The translations under genes were made by a program, and so were the position numbers. From Melieria omissa (lineage: Eukaryota; Arthropoda; Insecta; Diptera; Ulidiidae): DNA of 64,000 nucleotides. The notes beneath the pieces were generated by a model. That model was not told the DNA's origin. It saw only the letters and a program-made list of their open reading frames with translations, and searched no databases. Positions 34,098 to 46,000 of the stretch are shown piece by piece (positions within the stretch are counted from its first letter, which is position 1; every line of letters begins with the position of its first letter). The stretch spans positions 19,577,488 to 19,641,487 of the forward strand of contig OZ020270.1 in NCBI GenBank assembly GCA_963971225.1, given 5' to 3'.

Positions 34098-34269
34098 CAG
34101 CGTTGCCACAAGAAAATCTAATTAATAACCAGGAACAGAAATAAAAATAACCAAAATGTAACAAAAATAACCAAAATGTTTATTTGACATAAACAATTAC
34201 TTTACTTTTACAACAATACTTTTACAAAAAGTAATCCTAAAAAAGTGTTGATGACTCTTTTAAAACATA

Positions 34270-34732
34270 CAGTCGTGTCTGGGTATAGTGAACACCCTAT
34301 ATAATGAACACGTCGATAAAGTGAACAATACAATTTTTACATGGAGTACTCTAAATAGTGAGCAAATGAAAACCTCTAAATAGTGAAAAAAATTCTGAAA
34401 GCAATTTCAAGCAAAAAGTAACAAAAAACACAAGAATGAAACAAAAATGAAAGAGGGTATTGCCCTAATTTGTATTTTTGCTATTGATTGTTACAAAATC
34501 AGCTGTTTATTGACCTTAGTGGTTATGTTTTTTGTCGAGTACAAACCGATTGTGGTTGAAAGTACGGTTTTTAGTTTTTATTTTAATGAACTTTTAAATT
34601 TATATACACACAGTGTAGTTTGAGCAAATAAAACGAGTTTTTAAACAAAAATTCCAACCTTGATATTGTGAACACCTTCAATACTATGAGCAGACCTTCC
34701 AATAATTAGTTCACTATATCCAGACACGACTG
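34270..34732. mobile_element. Tc1/mariner or pogo-type MITE (463 bp)
   Basis: Terminal repeats CAGTCGTGTCTGGGTATAGT and the near-complement, flanked by TA (34268-34269 and 34733-34734). The empty site is at about 28327-28345 in the sister copy (AAAACATAGTCATCG). No coding sequence. Confidence 0.85.
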
Positions 34733-34893
34733 TAGTTATCGAATTAAAAAATGCTGTTTACTCTTTTACGAGAAAAAGCAATGACTATGAGTTGTCACTA
34801 TCAATCAGTATCAATATTATTGCCACTCCCAATAATATTGTGCTCATTGATATTTAAGATACATTTTGTATCAGTGTGCTATATTCTAAAATA

Positions 34894-35885
34894 TAAGGGA
34901 GAGGGCTGGGGTGTGAACCGGGTTTTGTTTTTTTGCTCTAACTTTTCACAGAATAAAGATATCGAAAAATCGAAGATACCGATGGAAAGGTAAATACAAC
35001 GCGCAATTTGTTATGAAGACAGATTACCGATTACAGATTTTGATTAACATTTAACTCTCTACGTCCAATTTTATAAGGATGAGGAGGTGATTTTTCGCTT
35101 TTCCAAAAAAGTGGCTGGGTTGTGAACCATCTGGCAAATCGCAATCAAAGTCGAAAAATACGAAGAAAACACCCATAATTTTGAAATAAGTTGAAAATTT
35201 ATTAATTCAGGAAGGCTCGAGAGGTGAAAAAAGGTTATAATGACGCCACTTAAGCCAAAAAATCGCAATGAATGCAAGTGCTCAAAATTTGTTTTTTTTC
35301 ATCCTAATCGGTGTCGCAATGTTTGCATATGAAATACGAACGCGTTCTCGCATTGGATCACTTCAAGTGAACTCACCGAAATCGAGTGACATTACATAAA
35401 ATTACTTTATTTTAATAAATCCGGCGATATTTGACCGTCCTAGTGCAAATGTAGTCCGAAAACCAGGTGGTTCATAACCCAGCCCCCACAGTGGTTCACA
35501 GCCCAACCACGATGCCACTTTTTAACTTTTAAAATAACGACACTTCCAATCATATTTCAAAATAAACAAATGTTGGATCGTAAAATAGAATCAATACCCT
35601 AAATAAATATGTGTTACACTTACATTTTTGCAATAACTTCAGTCACTTGGATAGCACTTTACAAAAAGCAAAAAAGTTTTCGCAGTCGATTTTCAAACAC
35701 GATGTCTTTCAAACTCGATTGCTGCCACAAGCAATACGTGTTTGTACTTCGGTGTAACCACAAAAGCAGAGTCATATCATAAGACAAACTTGACAGTTGA
35801 AAGATTGGCGATATGTCAATTAGGGAAAGAAAAAACAGTAATGGTTCACAACCCGGCCTGGTTCACAACCCAGCCCTCTCCCTTA
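34894..35885. mobile_element. Inverted-repeat insert with GGTTCACAACCCAGCC motifs
   Basis: The ends are TAAGGGAGAGGGCTGGG and complement. Versions of GGCTGGGTTGTGAACC occur near 34905, 35113, 35468, 35492, 35842 and 35860, mostly subterminal. The sister copy at 28089 lacks it. I cannot read a target duplication or a gene. Confidence 0.65.
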
Positions 35886-36266
35886 CATTTTGTCATCAAT
35901 GGGCAATGTTCTAAAAAAATAACCAAATTGGATCAAAAATCACCAAATAACCAAAATCCATTTTCAAAAATAAAAATAACAATTTTTGGTTAAAAATAAC
36001 CAAAACGGCAACGCTGGTAAGAATGCGTGTGCTGAGCGTACTGCTCATATGAGTAAGCTTTGCCGATCGCTGCATTACAGCAATTTATGCAGCAAAACCA
36101 ATTGGCAACACAAAAAAACATACACACAATAAACGACAACAACAAAAACATCAGCGAATCCCGAATCATCTTCGTTGAAACGACGATGACGATTCTTTGG
36201 TTCGTTATTTGCTCTCCGCTTGCGCTTCGACGAACAAGATCAATAAACAAAAACAACAAAAAACAG

Positions 36267-37780
36267 GGACCGTGACAGTTATAAGTTTTATTATAAAAAT
36301 CAATGTTTAAGAGTTAGTTTTTTTAACTTTTATTTAATGGCTCAACAAATAAAAGTTATTTTTTATTTATATTTTAAAAATCCTATAATAACAATTATTT
36401 TGGATTTTTTTCACACAATTTTTAACAATTTTTTTCCATTTTTATTTTAGTTGTCCTATGATAACAATTATTCATAACTTCTATTTAAAAAAGTCATCAA
36501 TAAAAATCATTCAATGGCGCATAATCATAGTCCCGTATAAAAGCCGGCTTTAGTTAGCAAAAGACTAAAAAGATAAAGTCGATTAATTTTTCAGTTACCA
36601 TAGACAGTTTAGAACATGCTTCTACGTAGCAGCGACTTTTTGAAACAGCAAACGAAACCAACGGCAACTCTGCAAAAACTAGCGATTCGGAGTTACAAAT
36701 GACAATTTATTTTCGGAATTATGCCCATACCGATTTATTTTGTAATCAATTATTTTGCGATATTTGTTTTCCTGAACACTAATTAGCAGTTAAAAATGGA
36801 CGACTACGGTCGGCTACTTGTGAAAAACAGACGGCAGCCTAAAAAAATCGACTGCACAATTTTCCGAGGATTAATCTGCCCATCTCTGACATAAACCAAA
36901 AAACAAACAGCTGATCGAAATGCAAGTTTTTGCCTACTTTACGGGGTAAAGAAAACGATTGTATTCCATTGTCGCTTGGTTCTTGAATGTTCAAAACATC
37001 AATTGCAAACTCAGCAGCAACTTTATCGATAGGTAACCACTATAGAAGTCTTCGTCATCGAACTCGAAGGGATCCATCCGGCTTTTATATACTTTTCGCC
37101 GTCTCAGCACAATGTCGTCGTTCATAATATTGAAACCTCTTTCAATTTCCTCTAAATGAAACATTTTACATTTTTTAAAGATTTATTTCGTTTTTTTTTA
37201 ATTTAAAATATTTTGAAAAAGTGACATTTCTGCTCATTTTGACTCATTGCTAACTGGTTTAGCAACAGCTTTTGCTTGTTTTAAAGTTAGAGTATACTTT
37301 AAGCGTTAAAGTATGCTCTAACTCGACTATGATTGACTTAGAGCCTACTTTATTTAAAGTGTACTTTATTTCGACTATGACTATGCGCCAATGACTTTTA
37401 TTTTTTAAGTCATCAATAAAAATTATTCAGGGACTTTTATTTATAAAAGTCATTAATTAAAATCATGTGTGACATCATCAGTGACTTTATTGATGACTTA
37501 AAAAATAAAAGTCATTAAATTATTTTTATTGATGACTTTTATAAATAAAAGTCACTGAATGATTTTTATTGATGACTTAAAAAATAAAAGTCATTGAATG
37601 ATTGTTATCATAGGACAACTAAAATAAAAATCGAAATAAACTGTTATTTGTGGACTAATATGAAAAAATTAAAAATAATTGTTATTAAAGGATTTTTAAA
37701 ATATAAATAAAAAATAATTCGTATTTTTTAATTTTTTTTAATGTTTATTTAGAAAGTCTTCGAACAATTCTTACAGACTA
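36267..37780. mobile_element. Second CAGGGACC foldback element
   Basis: It starts CAGGGACCGTGACAGTTATAAG, and its arms (36300-36520 and 37400-37730) are mirror images around AAAAATAAAAGTCATTGAATG and TTATTTATATTTTAAAAATCC. The right tip is not found. The unique centre is bounded by ATGGCGCATA[A/G]TCATAGTC in inverted copies (about 36513 and 37392). No gene. Confidence 0.6.
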
Positions 37781-37812
37781 ATTAACAAAATGGAACTTAA
37801 GCTTAAACTTAA

Positions 37813-38539
37813 GGGGCACAACTAGTTTGACCGCATGAAAAAAGGAGATTTTTTGTGAATTTTGAATTTTGTGGAGTATTGCATCGAATGTTTTAAAATT
37901 TTGCAGATATATTTATGCATAAATAATGAATACAAAGTAATTTTTTCAAATGAAAATATTCGATTTTCAGCAAGTTATCCACCATCTCCTGAGTCTTCAA
38001 AAAAAAAACGTTCTCCCACTGCTGCAGTGATTGTAGCCTTCGCAGTGCCTGAAATCAAAAAAACCAAAAATTTTACTTAACTAGGTTATATTTCCTATAC
38101 AATGACCCTCGGTTGTAAAAAAAAATAAAATGCACCAAAATGGCGGTTTTTTGAAAAAAAAAATTAAAATTTTGCTGAAAAATCTGATGGTTTCTGGCCT
38201 GGCATAATTATACTTTTCATCCTATCATTAAACTGGAGGGTCATTGTATGGAAAAACAAATACACAATAAGCTAAAAAAAGACCCAAGTCGATCGGATGT
38301 TTTGTTATCAAGTTACAGCTGCAGCAAATTTGAAAAATGTAGTTTTGAGAAAAACGCGTTTAAAGTTTTAAAACCGTGTTACCGCGTAGTGAACGAGACG
38401 GATTTGAGGCTCTGTATCTCAGAGACTTTTACGAATTCGACAAAATCCGTTCGTTTACTTTTTCTATGATAGTTATACTATAAAAATATGAAATAAAACA
38501 AAAAACGAAATTTTCAAAATGTAAAACTAGTTGTGCCCC
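37813..38539. mobile_element. TTAA-target element T6 (727 bp)
   Basis: TTAA at 37809-37812 and 38540-38543; ends GGGGCACAACTAGTTT and near-complement. Core GAGAAAAACGCGTTTAAAG near 38347. It shares TGAAATCAAAAAA with T1 and T7 at a similar internal position. Confidence 0.8.
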
Positions 38540-38756
38540 TTAAACAGGAAAGTCAGAATAAACAAAGGAAATGAACAAGAGTTTAGGTACAGATAAATCA
38601 AACATTGAAGAGATCGACAGCGTATTTATCTCGGCTAAGACTCGAGGAATAGGAGCGTTACTTACCATAACGCCTCCTAGAGAACTCAACAGAAAGAGGG
38701 GAAATACCTCTGAGGGACCGAGGTGGCACACTGAAAGCTATCAAGTCAGTCCATAA

Positions 38757-38857
38757 CTTCGTGCGTTTTTTTTCAATAGTTTCAGAATAGGCGCTTTTTG
38801 CATACAAAAAATGGTTCGTGGGAGATAACGGAATTTATTTTAATTTTCTGAGGTGTA
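38757..38857. repeat. Unoccupied paralogue of the T1 insertion site
   Basis: AACTTCGTGCGTTTTTTTTC followed directly by AATAGTTTCAGAATAGGCGC matches the complement of the two T1 flanks (1751-1770 and 948-1015) with no element between. Confidence 0.7.
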
Positions 38858-38917
38858 TTGTGCATTCAACAAGTGATTTTAATCGCGGATAGAAGCACGC
38901 TTTGTTAAAAAATAAAA

Positions 38918-39950
38918 TGGATTCTTCGAACGAGTATAAAAGACATATTTTGAATTTTTTTTATAAAAGTGGAAAAAATGCAACAACTGCTGCTGCAGAA
39001 ATAAATGCAGCTCATTGGGAGAATGTCGTGAGTGTAAGGACTGCGAAAAAGTGGTTTTCAAAATTCCGAAGTGGCGATTGTGAGGTTTAGGATGCCCCAC
39101 GCTCTAGTCGCCCTGAGGTCCTTAAGTCCACGCCTTGCTGGAACTCGTGGAAGCAGAGCCAAGTTGGACAATCAATATGATAGCTGGAAAGTTAAATTCA
39201 TCCCATGAAACAGTTTACAGGCACCTGGTTCAATTGGGCAAGGTACCAAAGCTTGGAAAATGGGTTCCGCATAAACTTCCAGTCGCAAAGAGTGTGAATA
39301 CAGCAGAGAGTGAATATGTGTTCTCAGCTGCTGCAGGGCTTAGAAATGCGAGTTTTTTGAACCGTATTGTTACTGTGGATGAAAAATGGGTCCTTTACAA
39401 CAATCTTGTTGGCAAACGCGAGTGGTTAGATAAGGTGAATCACCAGAACCACCTCCAGAGATGGCCTTCACCCCTTTCTCTTCTTATTCTCTTGCTTATT
39501 TGGTGGAATGTGACCGGTATCGTTTATTTTGATCTGCTGGAACCAAACCAGACGATCACAGCTGATTATTATTGCCATCAACTATCCAAATTGAATGAAG
39601 CACTTGCAAAAAATCGACCGTCTTTAGCCAATAGACGCAAAGTTTTGTTTCACTATGACAACGAAAGACTGCATAATGCAAGACAGACCTTAGGCAAGCT
39701 GATTGAGCAAGGATGGGAGCTAATGTCGCATCCACCATACTCTCCGGATATTACACCTTGCGATTATCACGTTTTCCGCGGACTTCAGTTCCATATGAGT
39801 AATAAGAGCTACACCTCAAAAGAAGCTATCAAAACGGATATCGACGCGTATTTTGACTCCAAGGACAAACAATTCTTTTAGCAGGGAATTCAAAATTTAC
39901 CCAAACATTGGGAAGATATTGTAAATAATGCAGGCAAATATATCACTACA
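38918..39950 (+). pseudogene. Mariner transposase, nearly full-length but broken
   Basis: From the ATG at 38918 the helix-turn-helix region runs (NEYKRHILNFFYKSGKN, RTAKKWFSKFRSGD) to an in-frame TAG at 39088-39090, then DAPRSSRPE. A frameshift near 39135 moves to an ORF to 39881 with TVDEKWVLYNN, FHYDNERLHNA and YSPDITPCDYHVF, the three Asp blocks of a DD34D mariner. A possible terminal repeat is near 38850; the right one is not identified. The N-terminal stop and the shift disable it. Confidence 0.85.
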
Positions 39951-39959
39951 TAGTATAAA

Positions 39960-40330
39960 GCAAAGTCGCTGTCGCTGTCTGTCCCTATGTATGCTTAAAT
40001 CTTTAAAACTACGCAACGGTTTTTTAAGCGGCTTTTTTTAATCTATATATTACTGGAAAGGTTAGTTACCTTCTGAACGACGTGCCACATGTGTTAGTCG
40101 GATGGTTGGTTTATGAGATATGTGCTCATAACTGAAATAAGAGGAAAACGGGTTTTTCGAAGATTTTTCGAAAATGCTTCTTAAGAAAATTTTTTGATTT
40201 TCAGTTTCGTGTTCAGCACCCGAAGATTAGTCTAAAAAATACTTTTGTTTTTAGGAGCACGCGATGAACCCATTTTTTGTCAAGTAGTGTAATTTTTGTT
40301 TTATTTTACACGGAACATTGGGAAAACTAT
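39960..40330. repeat. Dispersed repeat of unknown class
   Basis: AAGCAAAGTCGCTGTCGCTG followed by TTTAAAACTACGCAACGG resembles a repeat I recall from many arthropod genomes, but I cannot name the class or check. No gene. Confidence 0.3.
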
Positions 40331-40429
40331 CAATATTTACTTTTTTTGCTCATCAATGCTTTTGGGTGGAAAAACGCGGGTTTTAGTGCTTTCTGAAACT
40401 GAAGAGTTGGCAACACTGAACGAAGCTGT

Positions 40430-41145
40430 TTAACCACAGAACCAACAATATACAGAATGCGCATCTGGTGTAAAGAAAATTTTCTTTGCGGGTTCCAGCG
40501 GTAGGACCCGTTTGTGGATGCGGGGGAAGCAGTAAAGGGGACGAGAACGCACAGAGCGCGAGAGCGTAAGCTGAGCACCACACACTGTGGTTATTGTTGT
40601 TGGGCCACAAAGCGATGTGCCGATTGCATGTTGGTGGTGGCTCGTGTTTGGTTTTTTACAAACAAGAACAAGAAGTGGATAGACAAAGTTTGCATAGAAA
40701 AATTGATTGAGCGATCACCAAGGCGCATAAATAAGGCACTATTCAAATTCAATGGATTTTATTAGTTCTTTTGGTCTGCTTGTAAAATAGAGGTGTAAAA
40801 GGTACAAATGGCTACAATGAAAATAAATATATGTGTAAAAATATTGGAACAACCAAGACACATTAAGAAAGTGATAAGTGGAAAACTATCGCTACAATGT
40901 TGTGCTAATTATCGAAGAAAAAAGTTTAATCAGTTCTGGTGCTGCAGCTACCTATTTAATTTGCTTTGGCGATCGCTTTGCGAAATCAACCACCACTTCA
41001 ATGTGCACGAGTAAAGCCAAGCTGGCTTGCTGCGGAAAGCAACAACATTGTGTGTTGTTGTCGAAATAAGAATAAAGCCCAAAACCATGGCTGAACTACA
41101 AGGTTGTAGCACAGATAACTCATCATATAGATGTCCAGCGGCCAA
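40430..41145 (-). repeat. Dispersed repeat R, longest copy in this orientation
   Basis: On the minus strand it ends CAGATGCGCATTCTGTATA, as do the R pieces at 5761 and 47230. It contains the R block matched at 3690-3960. About 235 bp (40735-40970) looks inserted. A promoter-like or LTR nature is possible but unproven. Confidence 0.45.
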
Positions 41146-42045
41146 GGAAAAAATGTGTCAAAAAGTTCGACAAATTTGGCCTCCGATAAGAGCTTTTTGG
41201 CCTCTAATGTCACTCACACAAACACCGCTTCGCACGCATTGTACTCTGTTTTGAGATACAGAAATATGTGATTTTCTAGTCAAAACGGCGCTTGTCTGTT
41301 ATCATACCTTTTAAGCAGCCAGTTGGGATTGAGTGTTGATGGTCAAACGCGCAAGCGGGAGTGTCTCGGACGACGAGTTCGCGGTTCAATCCTCAGTGTA
41401 GCCGCCAAAAAGTTTTTAATGGCTTCGTTTTAAATATATATTCCTTTTTTGACGACCCGTGAAAAAAAGATGAATGAACAATTTATTTGGTTTCTAGATC
41501 TCTTGATTAGTGAATTATTTGGTTTTGGAGACACATAACATATAATTGTTCGCCATTTTTAAAATCAATCAACCAAGCGCAGCATACGGTTACAAACAAC
41601 CATACAGCAAAAAGATTTGGTTGATGATGACAGGCGCTCATGGGCGTACCTAGGTATGGGTAGAGGAGGGTAGCTCCCCCTACATAATTCTATATTTTAT
41701 ATACATATGCTCAGAAATCTATATTCTATTCTATTTGAATTTTATATTTTGAATTCGGAAATGTAGTTATGTCTTTGCACCCTTTAATTTGTTGCTGGGT
41801 ACGCCCAGGCACTTGCTTTTCGCAAAAAAAATGAAAAGATCGGCAAATATTCCAAAACGAATATAATTGTTCAGCGGTCACTTAATTGTTGCAATACAGT
41901 TACGCCGACGCAGAGGATAGACCTGCTGGCGCCGCAGGTATTAACAATGCGTTGCCTTAGCAACGATGTGTGTGTATCATGCCAAAGAAAATTATTTTCT
42001 TTATATTCTTTGATCATGCACAAAATTTTTAGTGCCGATTCATTT
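41146..42045. other. No gene; one tRNA-like remnant
   Basis: 41340-41412 has GGTTCAATCCT, a B-box look-alike, followed by CCGCCA, but no full cloverleaf. 41570-41640 is related to repeats near 3640 and 29320. Otherwise AT-rich. Confidence 0.35.
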
Positions 42046-42208
42046 ATACCTAATTCTGTTTTTACACGGTTTTGATTTAACACGGTTTGAAAATAAAAAA
42101 ATTTTTTAATTTTTTTACACGATTTTATTCTATTTAGCACGAAAAGTGAAATTTTCTTAATTTTCTAACCGTGTTAAATCAAAACCGTGTAAAAACAGAA
42201 TTAGGTGT
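42046..42208. mobile_element. Hairpin MITE (~163 bp)
   Basis: ACCTAATTCTGTTTTTACAC and CGGTTTTGATTTAACACGGT on the left are mirrored on the right; the whole is a near-perfect hairpin. The flanks TATA/TGTATA suggest a TA target. Confidence 0.65.
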
Positions 42209-43078
42209 ATATCACATTTTTTGAACACATTACTAATTTCCAGTATAACCGATTAAAAAGGTTTATAAAAAAAAGCGTTAAATGTTAAGAAAAATTTTGC
42301 TTCTCGCCCAGCCTTGAACCCGAGGCGAAATTTACGAAAAAGAAATTACGGATATCTGATCTGCTGTCTACCTGTTACACCAAATACAGTACGTGATCCT
42401 TGTAGCTAAAATCATAAATATATGTTGCAAAAAAGAATATCACAAGCAAGAAAAGAAATTCAAAATTAATTCAATCCGGTAAAAGTTCTGGATGAGCACA
42501 TGCAGTTGTGTGCGTAAAATAGCTTTGCGGAAAAAAGCTGTAATTCCCCTGCCGGCAACTCAATTAACTTTTAACGCACTTTAATCTAACTAATTCTCAA
42601 CTAGTTGTGGTTGATAGTTGGATTATTTTCAATGGAGCCAACTGACTATTTTAACATGGCGATGGCCTAGGCAGTAGTCAATTGTCCGACTCTGCATGAC
42701 TTTTCAACTAACTTAAAGTTAGTTATTTAAAAGTTAGTTAAAAGTTATCTAATCTGTGGTTAGCTATAAACTAATTACATTTCAGTTAGCTTCAAGTTGA
42801 CTTTATTTAAATCAGGTATAACTCAACTATTAGTTAATACGTCTTTATCCATAAAAATTGATATTTCTATGCTTGTTTTGTAAATTTAAAATTTTTGTAT
42901 TTCCTTTTTTATTTGAAAAATGTTTAAATACCTAACAACTCTTGAAAACACTTGCGAGATGGCCTATTTTTAAAATACCAATCACCGATTTTTTCTTTTA
43001 ATGCATTTTTTGTTGGACAATTTTTTCGGAACAATTTTCTTGGACACAAATATTTTCAATATAAATTCCGTTTTGGCT
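42209..43078. other. No gene; AGTTAG-rich DNA and a tRNA-like remnant
   Basis: 42305-42390 (minus) has A-box-like TGGTGTAACAGG and GGGTTCAAGGCT, widely spaced. 42590-42840 repeats AACTAACTT and AGTTAGTTAA in both orientations, as does 46495-46690 on the far side of the transposon at 43087, so both may be parts of one older element. Confidence 0.35.
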
Positions 43079-43086
43079 CTGCACAT

Positions 43087-46000
43087 TAGGCTGGAGTGAA
43101 AATGTCAAAAAAAAAATTTTTTTGGAATATCAATTAGCTAGATATCTCAAAATGTGCCAATACATCAATATAAAGCTGTGTAAAAATTAAAAAGAAATTA
43201 AACAATTTTTTGATCTCCCATCGCAGCATTTAATTTCACAGTATTACGCGACATTAAAGATAGTCATCTTAAAATTCAATTAAAAATCAAATACGCTTTT
43301 AATTACAATATTTAATGATGTCAAAGTTATAAATACATGGTTACAGGGTGAAGTGACAAAAATCACGTTTCGACTCGAACGCCGGCATTTGCTGACGAGA
43401 AGCAATGCGTGCACGGATGAACCCATCTCGCGATTTTTGTCCACAGACCGCTATCGCCGCCTCGGTCACCAGCTTTACGTGTCTTTCAACTGCTTGTGTG
43501 TGGTAGGGGAACTTTGGAAAGATGACAGTTGGAGTCACCTCTGTCGTGATGAGATCCGTGAGCTCAGCGTCTGTCATGGCTTTGATGACGGTAGGTTCCG
43601 AAATAGGGCAGACTGCCCAGTCAATCATGTCGAAGTATTCCACGGCGTCGAAGTTAAGTTTTGCAGGAACCTTGAACCTCCGTATTTGTCCACTGGGGAC
43701 TGCTGTAGCTCTGGCCTTCATCACTCGTCGTAAGCCCAGTTCACGTATATGTGGTCGATGGTCCGTCATCATGGCCAGGAGCACATTCTCCGGGTGAGCA
43801 AAGTACGCGTTACGGTGAATAACGGGGTCAACGATTCCCTTGAGTTTGGAGCTGAGGTAACGTGACTTGACGAGCATCTGGTGAATGTGCCTAGCTCCCT
43901 CTTTGCATGATGGCTGGGATTTTATGCTAAACCACATCGGAGCATACACGCGAATGATAAACGTTACCAAAGTCTTCAGATTCCTGGACGGTTTCTTGTC
44001 GCTGACATACAATCGGAGGATTCGATTGGCCGTCGTTAGCCATCGTGAATGATTCAGGCACCCAGGGTTCCGCACTGCCAGATCGAGGCTACATTCACCT
44101 TTGCTGATGCTATTGCATATTTCCAGAAGATACCGCTGATCTGTGCTCAACTCATTTGGGTTCACATTGGAGAGTTGTTCGGTCAGTTTTACTGGCTGAA
44201 ATGAGGAGACAGGCTGTTCGCTACATGTCATTAGCCGCTTTCCGATAGATCCAGAGAATCCGTGTGGGCCTGTCGTCCCGCCATCGAGTGACTGGAATAG
44301 ATTACGCAAGGGCAGCTCATTGGCATGGAGTAGACATATCAGCCACTGCAGCGGTCTCTCCAGTGTTTCTTCCAGTCGCCGGATAACGCCCGATTTTTGT
44401 CCCGTGTTTACGTTTGTGCCGTCACACCCGACAACTTTAATATTATCTGTCTTCGCATTTCGCTCTTTGAAACTAGCGACTAATGACTCAGCTATGTCTT
44501 TGCTGCAGCCTGATGGCGGAGACGTATGGTTGAAGTACGAAGAACCCGGCTCTGCGACGATGGTTATGTGTTCTTCCGATATGGTTTTTCTGTGGTACTT
44601 GTTGTCGACGGCGAGGACTTGTGTTAAAGTTTTATCCTTGCGGCCATCAAAAAATAGTCCATCTATGCCCTTGTGAGTGTGGTCGTCTTCATTCTGCCTC
44701 AGTTCCTTTCGAAGTTTACTGCGTTCTCGACGGATTTTGCTTCGGTCGATTACTTTGGATCGGTCGTTGGGTGATACGAGACCAAGATCATGCAGAACTG
44801 ATGTTGCTAATACAGCAGCCGATCTGTCCGAAACTCCGGTCCGATCGCAAGCTATAGCGAGGGAAGGTAGAGAGATAGTCATATTTTGGCACTCGCGATC
44901 CTGATTTGGCTTAGTTTTGAGTGATTCTCTATCTGGGATGTAATTATCGACAGTGGCACTGTCAAACGAGTCCGTGTCGTATTCGGAACTTTCGGCAGAA
45001 TAGGGTTGACTTTTGCTCGCATCGTCATCGATCTTCTTAATCTTCATTCGTTTGAGATTTGCTTCCTCTCTTTCAGCTTTTCTCTTCAATTTTGATGTTA
45101 CCACTTGATCTGTACCACCGATTATCATCTTTCTTGGTCCTCTCTGGTCTTGAAGGAACTGCCGTTCGTTTGCCGGAATTTTGTTGTGTTTCGCACATTT
45201 GCAATTGGCCACCATATCGGAGCACTTGCATTTGCTGAGATCAAACAGAGTGTTAGCTTTGTCACGAAAGTCCGATAATCTTCGTTGGTAGTTTGGTTGC
45301 TTCTTTTTACCTTTGTTGACCTTTAGCATTGTGTTGTATTTGTCGTGGAACGATCTAAGTTTTTCTATCGCTTGTGCATGCGTTACTGTTGGAAGTGAGG
45401 CCCTTTGCCATATCTCTTCAACTTCATAGCACAGTTTGTGAGATATGTCAAAAAATGATGGGTATTTACCATTGCCCGTCTTCAGGTCTTGTGGAAGTTG
45501 AATATATTTCTTCATGAGATCGGTGTAGGTCGGCAGAGTATTGGTCGGCAGGTTTCGTGGAGCGCCAAATATCACGCACGAAACTTTGTCTCTTGTAACT
45601 GCCATCTCTTTAAAAATATAAAGAAATAACTAGTAACCCTTCACTGCCCCACGTTTTTGCGCACAAGTTCAGGTACTCACCTTTTTTTTTGTTTAACGTT
45701 TTTTGTTGTAACGTCACAAGTTTAATTCGAATCGGTCACTTCACAAGGAAATTGTCAACATTCAACAATCATAAACACAATAGAACTAGCGGGGTTTGCC
45801 ACATTCCAACGATTAAAACGCGAATTGTAATTTGTAATATTTTATTCGCTCAAACAGGACTGCTACAATAAATAACTTAAAAATCGCAAACCTAAAGCAA
45901 AGGCTACTGAGATTTATTTTGAATCCTTAACTGAGTTGAAATTACGCCTTTCACTTCTTTCGACAAAAGTGAAAAAAGTATTAAAAACAATTATTTCAAT

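Larger units (their letters stand above)
34098..36016. mobile_element. hAT-type element, family N, with two inserts
   Basis: The ends are CAGCGTTGCCAC and GGCAACGCTG, with a perfect duplication GTAAGAAT (34090-34097 and 36017-36024). Without its two inserts it aligns with 28089-28592. It landed inside a copy of hAT family H, seen at 36017-36062. Confidence 0.85.

Noticed and set aside
41340..41412. tRNA gene candidate (GGTTCAATCCT, ending CCGCCA)
   Set aside because: No convincing acceptor or anticodon stem; at best an old SINE or tRNA relic.
43353..44904. Plus-strand ORFs opposite the 754-aa gene
   Set aside because: Shadows of a long real frame; no start context, domains or similarity.
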